Below are positions 1 through 13,313 of a DNA stretch of 64,000 bases, piece by piece; positions within the stretch are counted from its first letter, which is position 1; the number at the start of each line of letters is the position of its first letter. The notes under the pieces were generated by a model. It did no database searches. It saw only the letters and a program-made list of their open reading frames with translations, and was not told the DNA's origin. Source of the stretch: Brienomyrus brachyistius (Eukaryota > Chordata > Actinopteri > Osteoglossiformes > Mormyridae); the NCBI RefSeq assembly GCF_023856365.1, contig NC_064537.1, positions 6,431,829 through 6,495,828 on the forward strand, in the 5' to 3' direction. The translations under genes and the position numbers were made by a program.

Positions 1-453
1 AATGTCAACTTGGAAGGGGGTGTTCTGTACGCACAACTGAGACAACCCAGGTGGGGCTCAGCTTATCGGCTGCACTACCTGAGGCCTGACTCGACCAAGT
101 TTGGCAAAATGGCCTTTAGGTATCACCCACCCTAGTGAGTGTCCAAGCTAGGGCCGTTCTCAGAACTCACCCTAGACGAGGTCCTGCTCAAAAGTTGTAA
201 TGACCGCCTGAGGTACCTGTCAGCCTTGCCCTTAATGAGTCAGTGGGTGCAGCCGGGCTGGCACACTTTTGGGCGTCCAATTGCTGAGAACTCCCCTTCG
301 GTTCTGACAAACTGTACGATCGCAAGCAGTGACAGCAGAGCCACAGACAAGCTCAACCAACAGAGAGCGAATGGTAAGCACCTAGCACAGGAAGAGCTCA
401 ACCGATTTGGTCCAGAACGACTCCCTGATGTGATTGTGTATGTAACTGGTTGA
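1..453 (+). other. unidentified ORF remnant at left window edge
   Basis: Frame 1 is open from the window edge to two adjacent stops (TAG TGA at 133-138), then open again in the same frame to about 453, with no ATG at the second start. The 44 upstream residues and the downstream stretch are not recognised. It may be the 3' end of a decayed retroelement gene or chance. A search of the conceptual translation against retroelement proteins would decide. No function is claimed. Confidence 0.2.
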
Positions 454-778
454 TTGTTGTTAATAGTGGTTGACACTTCTATGCAAGTCACCTTGTTGGG
501 GGAGAGGGAATGAATGAAAGCATGAAATGAAATAAAACCTAAATTAAATCAAAAAGGTAAAACATAAATCAAACCAAATGAATTGTGTTTCTTATTCAAT
601 TGTAAACACCAATTAGTTATGCAGCAATAACCAAATTAGATGTTAATGTGTTGTAATCAAATTGATTTAGTTCGTGAAGTTGATTAATGCTTTCAGGCAA
701 GAACCTGTGTGTCCAATTATGCGTGTTGGTATTACCGCAGTAGACCACCAGAGACCCAACTCAGATGTTATTAACCTA
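454..778. other. AT-rich spacer, nothing recognised
   Basis: AT-rich sequence without a recognisable gene or repeat. It leads into the minisatellite that follows. Confidence 0.4.
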
Positions 779-1395
779 CTATGGTTGACCACTAGAGGTG
801 CAATTTCAATGGAGTGGCGCTGCTCTGGCTTGCCACTAGAAGTGCAAATTCGAAATGGAGTGGTAGTTCTATGCCTGACCACTAGAAGCGTGATTTCGTA
901 ATGGAGTGGTAGTTCTATGCCTGACCACTAGAAGCGCGATTTCGTAATGGAGTGGTAGTTCTATGCCTGACCACTAGAGGCGCGATTTCGTAATGGAGTG
1001 GTAGTTCTATGCCTGACCACTAGAGGCGCGATTTCGTAATGGAGTGCTAGTTCTATGCCTGACCACTAGAGGCGCGATTTCGAAAGAGTGGTAGTTCTAT
1101 GCCTGACCACTAGAGGCGCGATTTCGAAAGAGTGGTAGTTCTCCGGCTGACCACTAGAGGCGCGATTTCGAAAGAGTGGTAGTTCTACGGCTGACCACTA
1201 GAGGCGCGATTTCGAAATGGAGTGGTAGTTCTACGGCTGACCACTAGAGGCGCGATTTCGAAATGGAGTGGTAGTTCTACACCTGACCACTAGAGGCGCG
1301 ATTTCGAAAAAGTGGTAGTTCTACGCCTGACCACTAGAGGCGCGATTTCGAAAGAGTGGTAGTTCTACGCCTGAGCACTAGAGGCTCAATGGGGC
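779..1395. repeat. 46-48 bp tandem minisatellite
   Basis: About 13-14 head-to-tail copies of a 46-48 bp unit containing TGACCACTAGAGGCGCGATT and GTGGTAGTTCTA. The first copies (to about 880) and the last (about 1376) are diverged. The central copies differ mainly by a CGTAATGGAGT or CGAAAGAGT ending, so two sub-types are arranged in runs. ORFs through it look incidental. Confidence 0.9.
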
Positions 1396-3570
1396 GTTGC
1401 TCCTTCTGTGGGGGGGGGGGTCCCAGGCAAGTGAGCCTAAGGGGTAACAAAACAAATGGCGTCAAGCAGGCCTTCAGGGCTCTGACCTCTAAGTGGTTAG
1501 AGTGGCGTTCGCTGACTGCACGCGTAACCAAAGATATAGCTAGGCGGTTGCCGACGCTAGATGAGTGACTTTTAATGCATGTGCATGCCGCTTGCAGCCT
1601 TCTTCTGCGCAGTTTACCCCCTTAAAACAATTACTGAAGCGAGACAGCGCTCGCGTTACGGCGACGGATCTAAATGGTGAGTGCACTGTATCTCGTCGCA
1701 AATGGTGCTTAAACCACGGCGGGTCGCAAGCATAGGAGACTCCCAATTTCTAAATGACACACACACTTGGCTCACGGCGAAAGTGGTGTTAAACTTACTT
1801 TGTCTAAAGCAGGCACACACAGATGAGTAAGATCCTGATCGGTAGCTGAGCTATCGGTCTTATCTCAGGGAGTCCAAGCGCAACAGAATTCAGGTTAGAA
1901 CCTCGTAACAAGAATTCCTGTTCGCTAATAGAGAGATCTCTGCCAGGATATATAGAAACGGAGAAACTCGTCCGAGTCGATCCTAGAAACAACGCGCTAT
2001 ATCTGAGAATCTCGTCAGATATAGGGTTAAGGTTTACTGCAGTTTAAAACGAAATAAACTAAAATAAAATAACCAAAAATAAAACAAAATAATATAACTA
2101 CTAATAACAGAAATAAAATAACTATAATAAGCCCGTATGATCCCGCTTAAATGCCTTCAGATTGCACAGAGTGCGATTGATCCTCAACTTTTGCAACCAG
2201 TTAACAGTAGCGCTTATTCAACTGTACGTTCGATCATAAAAAGTTAAAATTGTGTGCTCACAATAAGTTTAAAGCTTGTGCCCGCATTCTTCACCAATAA
2301 ATGTAGGAATTATTAGTTCAGGTAAATTTTAATATCTCCACCAATATGTTTTGAAATTAATTAACTTAATTATTATTTAATGCTGATTATTAACCAATTG
2401 TTATGCCGAATGATCGGCTCCTCCAAACTCAATTGTGAATCCCCGTGAATCTGTTAATGTGAGACTTAAATGGGATTAATTAATAACCAGTATCGCTCAA
2501 TAACCTGGGTTAGAAGGCTGGTCCAGCGAGCTGCGTCAGCAGGTAATGTAAATGCTCGGTAGCGAAGCTCCCCTCACGGCCGATGAGAGAGAGTCTCGCG
2601 ATATTTCAGGCGAGTTTGAGGTTTCAGAGCGTAGTAGCCAGATCGCACAGAGGCAGGTACTATTGTTGAGCACTGAATGATGGAGACTGATGTTGTGTAA
2701 AAGACATGCATTTGTTCCTACAACTAACATAAGACAGACATTACACCTAACAAACAATAAACATGAAATAACGGAATAGACACAAACAATGTAATCATGA
2801 AAATGCAATGCCCAGATTTTAAAACGAGTAACTTAAAAAGGGAAAAACTGTTCTGCAAAGCAAGCAGTTTGTGGAAACACGACCCTAAAGTAATACAGCA
2901 GGTGAATAGGACAGTTTAGCTTGTTAGAAATGAAAGGAAGTTGGTTTATTTGGCTGCAGGAAAGGGGGGGGGGGGGGGGGGCTCTTGGCAGTTGTTTGCA
3001 GTGGCTGATGAGCTGATGGGTGATGCCACTCAGGGAGGCGCGGTGTTTGCAGCGGTTGTTGGAGTGGAGCCCCTCTGATTCTCTCTCCTGGTGAATCTTG
3101 GGCTTGGTTGCAGTTCTCTGTCCAGCTGGGCCTTCACTGGCAGGCTTCAGGAGGGCTTATTGTGGGCTTCTCTTCTCTTGGGCCGGTGTTCTCTGCCTCT
3201 GTTTGGGCTGATGGTCTTTTGTTTTCTCCTCCCTTCTGTTTCTCCTCTCCTGGCTTTGTTCGGAGGTACCAGGTTTTATAGTGTAAAGTTCGTGAATAGG
3301 AGTGACCAGGAATTCCACTCCTGGACCAATGGCTGACCATCCATTTGGCGGCTTTCAGAAGGGGGTCTCTATCAGTCCTTTTGAGATTCATGACCAGACT
3401 GATTTCCCTTGTATTGATGATTTTCGTTAGGCTGGTGTAACTTTTGATATATTCACTTTCGTGGTGACCACTGACCAGATTTGGAAACTGGAGTGATTTT
3501 CCATCGGTTTGATACCAAACATGCCGTACCAGCCTAGCGATTCACACCGAATACCATCTGTAATGATTAA
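1396..3570. other. unassigned DNA with an 18-G homopolymer
   Basis: No recognised coding region. A run of 18 G occurs at 2964-2981. The segment 2040-2130 is A/T-rich with short AAATAAA-type motifs. Short ORFs on both strands have no recognisable domain. The minisatellite, the two-stop ORF upstream and this segment could belong to one old retroelement, but no terminal repeats were found. Confidence 0.35.
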
Positions 3571-5577
3571 TTAATGATTACTTATATTATGTCATTATGT
3601 TATATTACTCACACCAGTATCTGGTCCAGGTGGTCTAGGTTGCACCTCAATCAGAGGTTACCCTTTATACAGACATTATATGATATATTCACATTCCAAC
3701 AGCACATCTTACCTTTAGGCATGGTAGAATACAAAGATCAGATAAGGACTGCTGAGGAATGTGGAAAAGAAAAGGGGGACGAAGGTTTGTCAGTCAAGGA
3801 AAAAGAATCTGTGAAAGTTAGGACACATTACAAACATAACCTATCTGTATATTGAGACTAGTAGTCATGAGTAAATAAATATACAGATATACAACAGGCA
3901 AATTTAAAAGAAACTTTCTTTAGGGTGTTGGGTGAGTGGTATGTAAGACAGGATGTCTGGGGAGGGGGTTGTGTGCCAAGTCGAGGGACCCCTGTCCTTG
4001 AGGTCCACTCTGCTGTCTGTAGGTCGTTAAAACTTTGAGCAATAAAAGTTGGAGTGCTGGCCTCCCTTGTTATCTGTGTGTGTTTAAGTGTGTCTGTGTG
4101 TGGGGTCACGAACCCCCTTTGAGGCCTTGGCCAACGTGTGCCTCTCGTACCAGGGTAGGCCTTGTCTCAGGCCACCTGGAATTTAAGCTTTGTGATATGT
4201 GCATGTGTGATCCTACAGGGGCTTCAAGCATGCTGAGGCAATCCAGGACGATCATCAGCAGAAGATGACCCTGGAGTTAGAGTGGGGGGAGGGATTTTAT
4301 ATTCCCTGGCCTGCTCGTCGTCATGTGAATGATAAGAGCATCTGTCTTTTTCGTTTTTAAAAGAAGCAAACTTATTATTAAGCTACATCCAGAAAAGACG
4401 CTACACACTAAATACAGTACAGCTGCAGGCTGCACACGACATCTGCTCCTAATGGGACAGTGTGAAACAATGAAGCGAAGCTGCAGTGATATTTCATTTT
4501 GCGTCGCCCCAGTTCGTTTGATATGGGCATTTTAACGCTACTGTTTCGATGAGTGATTAGGTCACGCTGACGTTTCTCTGCGGTCCCTCACAAACTTTGT
4601 GTCACGTAGACTTCTGCGTCACATGGAAAATGTTGTACTGACACATTTTGACTTGAAAAGATGCTGGGCAGTTTACCTCGTGATACCGCACCAAGGTTGA
4701 ATCCTTATAATAGTAATGGGTGGAGTGGGGTTCCTGTCACCCCCAATTTGAGCTGAATTAGCTCCCTGTAATGCAGCTTCGTCCCCAAAAGCATGTGATT
4801 GGTCAAATGAGGTCTGCAAATTTCTCATAATGGCTGCACTGTTAATGATTCATAATAATGATGCAGCTAATACGCTACATCATGGCCATGTGGTTTCGGC
4901 TGATGTCAGAACGTAAAGCCCCTCCCACTGGACTAGTCAGGAAAGATGAAAACCTAAAGACTCAGATTTAGGAGCACAGGAGTGAGGGTGGGATAGGAGC
5001 AGCCGCAGCAGAATTGGCATCTCACCGGGACGGCTTTTTCCGGAAGCTGGGCGCTCTCCTCCAGACGCTTGCTTCTCACATGGCTGCTGTCTGTGCACAC
5101 TGAACAATCCATGTGGCAATTTGCTCAGACTTTTTATTTTCATCCAAGACTGTTACAGAATCCTATTTTAAAAACAGATTTTAAAAGCAATTGTCAACTG
5201 TTGCAGCTGCAAAAATTCCTAAAACAAATGTGCCATGTCTTTTATAGTATCAGTAAAGAATGCAAATTCTTTATGATTCACTCTCTGATATGCTTAGTTA
5301 CTTCTGGAAGTGCAGAGAGACTCCCTGGGTGGGCTGCTGGTCTGTTTTAGGGTTCATCCATTTGGATATCAATTCAGTTCTATAGATTACCTATTACAAA
5401 GCACACAAGCACAGCCAACAACAATCCTGGGCTCCATGAATTTACTTATTTATGGAGGTTAGGTGACAAAGAGAAGAAGTTGCAGAAGCCCTCAACTGCA
5501 CAAGACAAATCTAGCTGAGCTTCTTCATGAGATTTTTAGTCAGAACGAACTCCAGGCTGTACCCTTCAAATCCTAGT
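3571..5577. other. intergenic DNA, nothing recognised
   Basis: Read on both strands. Only short ORFs of mixed composition, with no domain, RNA gene or clear repeat boundary. Confidence 0.4.
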
Positions 5578-6303
5578 CCTACACCTCCTTCAAACTGACC
5601 AAACCCCAGTGTAGCTCCTCCTTCAAACTGGCCAAACCCCAGTGTAGCTCCCCCTTCAAACTGGCCAAACCCCAGTGTAGCTCCTCTTTCAAACTGGTCA
5701 AACCTCAATGTAGCTCCTCCTTCAAACTGGCCAAACCCCAGTGTCGCTCCTCCTTCAAACTGGCCAAACCCCAGTGTCGCTCCTCCTTCAAACTGGCCAA
5801 ACCCCAGTGTAGCTCCTCCTTCAAACTGGCCAAACCCCAGTGTCGCTCCTCCTTCAAACTGGCCAAACCCCAGTGTCGCTCCTCCTTCAAACTGGCCAAA
5901 CCCCAGTGTCGCTCCTCCTTCAAACTGGCCAAACCCCAGTGTCGCTCCTCCTTCAAACTGGCCAAACCCCAGTGTAGCTCCTCCTTCAAACTGGCCAAAC
6001 CCCAGTGTAGCTCCTCCTTCAAACTGGCCAAACCCCAGTGTCGCTCCTCCTTCAAACTGGCCAAACCCCAGTGTCGCTCCTCCTTCAAACTGGCCAAACC
6101 CCAATGTCGCTCCTCCTTCAAACTGGCCAAACCCCAATGTCGCTCCTCCTTCAAACTGGCCAAACCCCAGTGTCGCTCCTCCTTCAAACTGGACAAACCC
6201 CAGTGTCGCTCCCCCTTCAAACTGGTCAAACCCCAGTGTAGCTCCCCCTTCAAACTGGTCAAACCCCAGTGTAGCTCCTCATTCAAACTGGCCAAATCCC
6301 AGT
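5578..6303 (-). repeat. 33-bp minisatellite, about 22 copies
   Basis: Tandem 33-bp unit containing CTTCAAACTGGCCAAACCCC. Because 33 is a multiple of three, the minus strand stays open through the array and reads as an 11-residue repeat, [11 protein letters not shown] (longest ORF 5511-6137, 208 codons); other frames also stay open. A TGA at 6279-6281 separates the array from a further in-frame ORF to 6521. Variation between copies is mostly at GTGTCG/GTGTAG. The parsimonious reading is a non-coding minisatellite, although expression has not been excluded. Confidence 0.9.
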
Positions 6304-8601
6304 ACAGGACCTCTTCCAAAGTAACCAAAGTAACCACAGTACAGTACCCCGGCTCTGTTTGTGAAAAATTGTGGTGTGTCCGCATTTCTGCAGTCAGTGT
6401 ACCGTTCTAGTTTTGCTGTATCTGGTTTAAATAAAAATGTAAATGAAACGGTCTTGAGCCTTTCGGATGCGGCTCTGAAGGGATCTGAGCTGCCATGTTT
6501 GCTCCTGTTGCTGCACAGCATGTTTCAGAAGCCAGCAAATTTGTTTCTGTAACACAGTGACATTTGTTTCATGGCCGTGACAGGTCCTTCTCCCAGATTT
6601 AATCACAGGAGCCTGGCTCTAAATCACCCCGCAAAATCCTTTTGTCGGGCTTGTTTTAGGGCTCAGCTACACCCCATGTCCCTTCATCTGCTATTGTTTG
6701 AGACAAAAATCATCATTTAAATCTGAAGTTATTCAGGATGCAACGCATCACTGATTTTCTGAGCGTTCATCACAAAATCTCCATTCATTTTCAGCACTCC
6801 GAAGGTCTGGACACCTTTGAAACAGGATGTTTCTCTGGTAGTCGGAAGTATGTGTTGAGTGTAGAGCCGTCCTGTTGTTCAGCTGCTCTCCGTTTGCATC
6901 CGATGGTGCAGCCTATAGACTCGACGACTACAGAACATTGGGAAAACAACACTGACAGCCTGCATACCTGCTGGTGGTGGGTGCCCCAGGGAGACCCTGA
7001 TTGGTCAGAAAGCCTGGCTCAGTTTGCCTTTCAAAGGAGGCACAAGGTGTGGACATTCTCGCTGGAGCTGACGGCTGATTGACAGATAGCGGCGGAGGTC
7101 CCTGGGGCTTGTTCTGAGTCGTCACTGGCAGGCAGTGACAGCACAGCTGTGCTTGTGTGGATGGTGCTGGGAATCCATAAATGGACTGCAAGCTCTTCTG
7201 CAAGTTACTGGCCCACAGCCAAAGGAGCCGTCTCCCTGTAACTGTAGTGGGTAGGGACTGGTGAATACGGACGGGCAGACAGATGGATATTTTTATTATT
7301 AGTGCTCTTAAAGGTGTGATTATGAGCTTTTTCAAATAGAAAAAGAGCATCTTTCATTAGCATACTGGGGCCAGAAGACAGGAAGCTGCTCGGCTTCCCA
7401 GCAGGACGGCCGCTGAGCGTGAATAACGGTGGCTGTTTAAAGGCTGTCCTGTAACTCGCTCTATTCGGTTAACAGAAATGTTCAGGACACCATGTCCTAA
7501 AATGTAATAAGCTTGCTCCCCTGCAAATGTTTGGCTTATTACCAAGGTTCGGAAAAACATCATTAAAATAACTCTCAGTAAAGCTGAAAGTAGACAAACT
7601 GGTGGTATTATGGTAAATGAGTCAACCGAAGCTGGAAACAAAGGCAATGTAAAAATGGCAGGTGATAGATTTTTAGCTTTTCGAAGCCGTGTGGAAAGAA
7701 CATTTAACCCGCATTTTATCTCTGCTGTACACCGACTCCACGCTCTGTCTCCATCCCTACCTAACCTCTGACACCAGCATTTCTCTCAGGGCATTTTGAT
7801 GTTTTGTTAACCAAAGTGGGAATATTTTGAGGGTGCTGGAATAGTGGTGGCTGATTTTCTGCTTATTTACGTGACTGTGGAGGCCATGCGGTCGAGTCCA
7901 TTTCAGACCACATCATTAACACATCATTGATGTGTTAACAAACATAGTTGACTGATGACTCAACTTTGAAGACAAGTTCATCAAATTCTGATAGATCTTC
8001 TTATTTCTAGGCTACTAGTAGCATAAGGAAAGTGCATTCCTATAGTTACCTATCCACGGTGATATGACTTTCAGACTAAGGTCTTTACAGCACACATTGG
8101 AACAGGGCACCGAATCTTAATGAGGTTCTCCTCGTCTAATGAGCTGTGGCTAAGATCACATCCTTCTGCAGGCAGGATTATCTCTTTAGGTTATTCGGTT
8201 TTGGAGCATATGATGTGGCCTTGAGCAATAACAGTATGCTGGCTTTAGACGGCTCCTATTGACTTACGGGGAGAGTACCATTCCATCAAGGAAAGGGGAC
8301 AGAGGGTCATTACACACTCAGGTAGGTAATAGGGTTTTTCAGAAGCTTTACACATTTCTTGGAATTGTACGACAATTTCGAAAGACTATGAAGTCGAGAA
8401 GCTGACGAATTGCTGGAAGATGTTCTGATATTCAGTTGAAAAGGCAGCAAACATGGGTCACTGAATCCTTCTATGCAGCCCAGTGACTGTTACGTAATGG
8501 ATAAAAGGGGAACATTGCCAGTTGTTCTAGGTTTTCGTTTGTTTACTATTATATTACACCTAGAATATTGCTGCTGTAGGTTTCTGTAATGTAGGAAGGC
8601 C
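6304..8601. other. intergenic DNA, nothing recognised
   Basis: Unique-looking sequence with only short ORFs. No gene, RNA gene or mobile-element boundary was recognised. Confidence 0.4.
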
Positions 8602-8700
8602 AGTTTAACCAAAGAACCAGCCGCCAGGTGATGGGTCACAGCAAGGAGGGGTATGGGGTTGGGTATCAGTGTTTGGGTACATTTAATGGAGGTGAGATAG
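8602..8700 (+). repeat. dispersed repeat, copy 1 of 2
   Basis: About 100 bp almost identical to 16196-16299, both beginning GGCCAGTTTAACCAA and running through AGCAAGGAGGGGTATG to GGAGGTGAGATA. The flanks differ, so this is an interspersed element or fragment. Its family was not identified. Confidence 0.75.
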
Positions 8701-10015
8701 GAATATTACAATGAAAAGATACAAACATCAGGATTTTATAGGGCATATTTAGGGATTTGCAATCAAATTTTCCAGCATTTTACAAAAATACCCAGAGGAT
8801 GACATTCAGCGCCAGTACTGGCAGCAAACAGCCATTCAGCCCCAGTGTCCTGCCTTCCGAGTCAGACGGCCATGCTTATCACTTTTGTTACTGATTCGTG
8901 GTAGCAGGAATGATGTTCGCTTGTGTGTGTGTCACCCAGTCATGGTTTGCCTTCATTACCGTATCCCCAGCAAACTTTTTCTGTGCTGTAATTTCCTGCA
9001 GTGATTACAGTCCGCGCTACACTACATACTAATGAAGCGTAATGCTTCAGAGTGTGAAAACATACTTCACTCGCTCTGCTCCGTCACTCCTAAGGTGGAC
9101 CAGGTGAATTTTCTTTATTGAAAGCCAACTGTGGTATAGAATGAGGTCATTTTAGACCTGATTTTTAAAATGTCCTTGCAGTGTGATGTATATAGGTTCC
9201 AATGCCTGCAGATAGCAAATTTGGATCATTTGATGCAAACCGAAGCCTGCGTTTGATGGCAGCCGTATTCTGCTATTCCTGTTAGACCTGTGCTTTTAAG
9301 TTCCCCTTGGAAACAGCCATCAGCTTACAATGAATGTGCCATAATGATGCGGACTGCTGGGTCACTTTCTGAGCTGAAATAGCCAGGATGGGGGCAAACG
9401 TTCTCAAGGAAAGTTCCTCCAGGGATGGCAGACTGAGCTCCAGTGGATCAGGAAGGGCTCACAAGCTGGGCTTTAATCCCCTGGTGAAGCTGGTGGCGGA
9501 TGTGATCTTGGCATGGCGAGCCAGAGTTGGAGTGACAGCGAGCCCTATGCCTGCCAAGTTTCCTTTTTACATCCCATCATAACGTGGAAACCAACCCCTC
9601 CCGACTGCAGCTTTGCCAACCAATCAGAGGCTCCAATTACTTGTGAAGGATTTCTTTTCACTACTTCTGCAAAGAAGTCTGACATCACTAAGAATCGCAG
9701 ATGACCTTGGCGTGCAAACGTGGCTCTCACCATGCTTAAATCTGCAGGCCTGCTCTTCGTTGAATAAAAGATGTGAGTCGTCACTTCTACTCCTCTTTCG
9801 TCATCCTCATGGATCTTTCCATCACCCTTATTTCTGACTCTCTCCTGTTCCATCTTCATTTTAGAGAATGCTGCCACAATACCTAATGGTGAAACACGCA
9901 AATTGGTGAGATGAATAAAAAATTCTGGAAGAGAACACCTGGGATTGGGTTTGATATTATTCTGAAAATATGACACTTTCAAAATACACAGTAGCAGTTC
10001 TAACTAATTATAGTT
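8701..10015. other. intergenic DNA, nothing recognised
   Basis: No supported gene. The short overlapping ORFs around 9.4-10.0 kb have no recognisable domain and lie on both strands. Confidence 0.4.
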
Positions 10016-10480
10016 TTTGGTAACACTTTATTTGAGGGGGCACAAATAATATAGTATTATGCTATTACTGATGTATTAATTAACCACAATATACATCTCA
10101 GTTACACAAGGATCTCATGTTTGTTCATCGTTAATGAATAAGACGAGTGAAATACTGATCTGATGTTTGCATCATTAATATATCGTGAGGCATCTCAAGC
10201 TGTTACTATATTTGTTACTGTGTTTGTTCTGTAACCCTTTGTGAGCTACTGAAGGAATTACTGAAGGTGAAATGCACAATATATGCTCATCTGTTCATCA
10301 TAAAATATCATGATGCATCATTTATCTAAAGCAGTGACTATATTTGTCCATGAATTGTACTTCAGTAGTAACTGACTTACTTCTAAGTAATTTGTGGCCG
10401 ACTGTCTTTGGGGAGGTGGCCATAACCTTATAAGAGTGTCATATTCCATTCCTGTTGGGTTTCTTATTAAACGTTAAATA
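10016..10480. mobile_element. possible MITE-like AT-rich repeat
   Basis: Begins TTGGTAACACTTTATTTGAG, a start resembling common fish non-autonomous repeats, and is AT-rich with ATATTAT-type inner motifs. No matching terminal inverted repeat was confirmed, so the right boundary is approximate. Confidence 0.3.
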
Positions 10481-10755
10481 AAGAGCAAATGAATCACAGT
10501 TAATACAATCTTTAATTTACGGGTAGGTTTTACTTTACTGACAGCTTACACATGCCTCACTGTTATGCCTTCGTTTGCACACGTCACGACCCAGTTTAGA
10601 CCGGAAACCCGAACTGGACTGTGCATGAGTAGATAAGTATTTCCGCTCACTACTTCTTCACGGCGGCTGGGCGATTTCACAAATTGATTTATTGCAGTTT
10701 ATTTAAACATAGGTTGTACTTTGCACTTATTTGAATTATTGTGTATATATGTGTT

Positions 10756-10975
10756 TTTAGGAGGTGGTGCAGTGGTTAGCTCTTTTGCCTCACATCTCTG
10801 GGACCTGGGTTCGAGTCTCCACCGGGGTCACATGGTGTGTGAGTGTGCCCTGCGATGGGCTGACATCCCATCCTGGGTTGTTCCCTGCCTTGTGCCCATT
10901 GCTTCTGGGATAGCCTCCGGACCCCCCACGACCCAATAGGATAAGCGGTTTGGAAAATGGATGGATGGATGATCG
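10756..10975 (+). mobile_element. tRNA-derived SINE, internally deleted
   Basis: The head has GTGGTGCAGTGGTTAGC and GGGTTCGAGTCTCC (A and B box-like, tRNA-related). The tail has ATAAGCGGTTTGGAAAATGG then GGATG repeats. Compared with the fuller copy at 19054-19415 it lacks the central segment (GTTTGCATGTTCTCCCC through the CTGAGGCTAATTGG region). No convincing target-site duplication. Confidence 0.85.
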
Positions 10976-11132
10976 TATTTTTAAATAATTTATACTTAAA
11001 AAAATAGTCTGTGATAGATGGGCGGAGTTTAAATTTGGACGTCATTATTTTTATGAATTATGACATCATAAGCGGGAAGGGGAGCGTATCCCTTATTCTG
11101 ATTGGTCGAGGGGTTATCTCCATATACCATAC

Positions 11133-11366
11133 ATTGCCGATAGGGGGCCATATGGTTTGGGTGATAAGGGTTGCCGTTAAACTTTAATAGAATAAAAATA
11201 CATTACATGTATTTATTTGTGTTATTTTTAATTACGTTTTCAAGGAATAATAAAACATATGGCAGGATGAATGCAAGCTAGTGCATACACGTCCAGCGGG
11301 GCCCGTCCGGCCGCAGGCACGGGCTGTTAGGAGTAGGCACAAGCGCCACAGCGTATTTTAAAAGAA
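11133..11366 (+). repeat. left arm of long inverted repeat
   Basis: Pairs with the right arm at 13136-13313 plus 13875-13913. The pairing stops near TTTTAAAAG at the inner end and near TTGCCGATAG at the outer end. Confidence 0.8.
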
Positions 11367-13135
11367 TGTGGGGATCTGAACGGGCTGGTAGGAGTAGTTG
11401 CGCGGCACTGGTAATTACACCATATTGGCAACCACTTGAGCCAGGTCATATGACCTACCAGGAAGTTATAAAAGGCTGCCAAGATGGAATCTCATTCTCT
11501 TGCTGCTGTGTTTTACAACTGGACATGGGATGGGTTCTTCTTCCCTGTGGGTAAGGAAAAGAGGAGAGGGTTTGTTTGAGAACTTGAATGTTTAATTTTA
11601 ATTTTACCAGGGTGACTGCTAGCAGCATGTAACTCTTCATGGAGGACGCGGAGGTGACTGGAATTTTATCATTTGACGTGATCCCCTACGGGCTGCTGGA
11701 CTACAGACATTGAGGCTCTGGTAACTTGGGTTATACTGTGGGATTTAAAAGGGTCTATGTTTCTTTGTTGATTGTTTCTTTGTACCTGTAGTATTGGAAC
11801 GCTTCCTTTTGGTATTGCTGTGCTGCGAGGGCATTAAGCATTCCTGCAAAGGACCAGAGTAGCTGCTGTTTTAGGCTTATTTGATAGGCTTTTGGTTTTC
11901 TTTTTAGTGCCCTGGTTGTTGCTATGGGCTAAGTTGTAACTAATTTTAGTATTGTATTTTGGGCGGTGGACATCGGCCGCTACCCTCCCCTTATGTTTGT
12001 ACATGGGATCTTTCTGTATAAGGTCGGATCCGCACAGGCTTTTGCTCTCTACTGTTGGGGTGCCACACTGAGCGGACACTGTACTGTTGTGTGTAGTGTT
12101 TGTCGTGTTGCATGCTGTGGTTTTGCTCTTTTCTTTGTCACCAGGGGCCTCCTGAGCTGAGAGCTGCGCGTGCCGATCTGACCTTACTATCTGGAGGATA
12201 GTCAGCCGCCCCCCAACCCTACCCCCCCAGCAACCTTCTTTGTCTAATAGTTTTTAGATATTTGTAATAAAGTGGATTGGGTTTTATTTTTACATGCCTC
12301 TTTGTTATTGTCCTTTGCGGGGAGGGTTCGAACTTAGCCACGTTACAGAAGGAACATTAGCAGTTCCTCCTGCCCTTACCAGGAGGTGGCGTAGTCAGAG
12401 CAGTGTGGGTATTCTGTGCTTTGGGCACCACAAGAAAGCACCGAAATGTTTTCAAGAGAAACTTTAGCGTTATTTTAAAAGAAAACAATCAAGGAAATAA
12501 ACCTATTAATTCTTGTTTAAATAAATTAACGCAAGAGAGTCGGCTCTTTAAAGAAAATACTGTGTGGCTCTATGAGCATGCGCTACATGAGAGCGAGCCA
12601 GAGAGGAGAGCGCATGCGCGCATTACCCGCGTTATTTCTTGATTATTGAAATGCTTCGAGCGTTTTACTTTATTGTTCACATTGGCAGAAAAGTGCTTCA
12701 TTACTTAAAAAACGTTATGGTTATAGGGGTTTATTTGAAATAACAGGCGCTCCGCTGGTGTCGCCATTTTGAAACGGGCTGGCCACTTCGGTCTATCATT
12801 TGACCGCATTGTTCAAACAGACCTGCCGATTATGGCCGAGCTCTGGGACTCGGTCATTTAGCCTTTTGGCCTATTAAAGTTTGCTGTTAAAATGCTTTCT
12901 TCAACCTAACACTGGTAAATACCGCTAAAGTTTTTCTTCTTATTCTTTAAGCATGTTGATTAAATGTAACGAGTAAGTGCTTTCTTTTAAAACGACGTGC
13001 TGTATGTTGGTTTCACTTGTGCTTGTTTAAACTCGGCATTTGCTCTTTTGCTTCTTTCGGGCATGTTTGTACTTGTTTAAATTCCGCCTGCTTTTCTTTT
13101 AAAATAACGCTAAAGTTCTATAAAACATTTTGGTG

Positions 13136-13313
13136 CTTTTAAAATACGCCGTGGCGCTTGTGCCGCCTACTAACACTACATGGCTGCGGCCGGACGGGTC
13201 CCCGCTGGACGTGTATCTTACATTCGTCCCTTTTGTTTTATTCCTTAAACGTAATTAAAAATACAATATGAATACATGTAATGTATTTTCATTCTATTAA
13301 AGTTTAAAGGCAA
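13136..13313 (-). repeat. right arm of long inverted repeat, inner part
   Basis: Reverse complement of the inner part of the left arm. Interrupted at GTTTAAAGGCAA by a nested element, with the outer 39 bp resuming at 13875. Confidence 0.8.
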
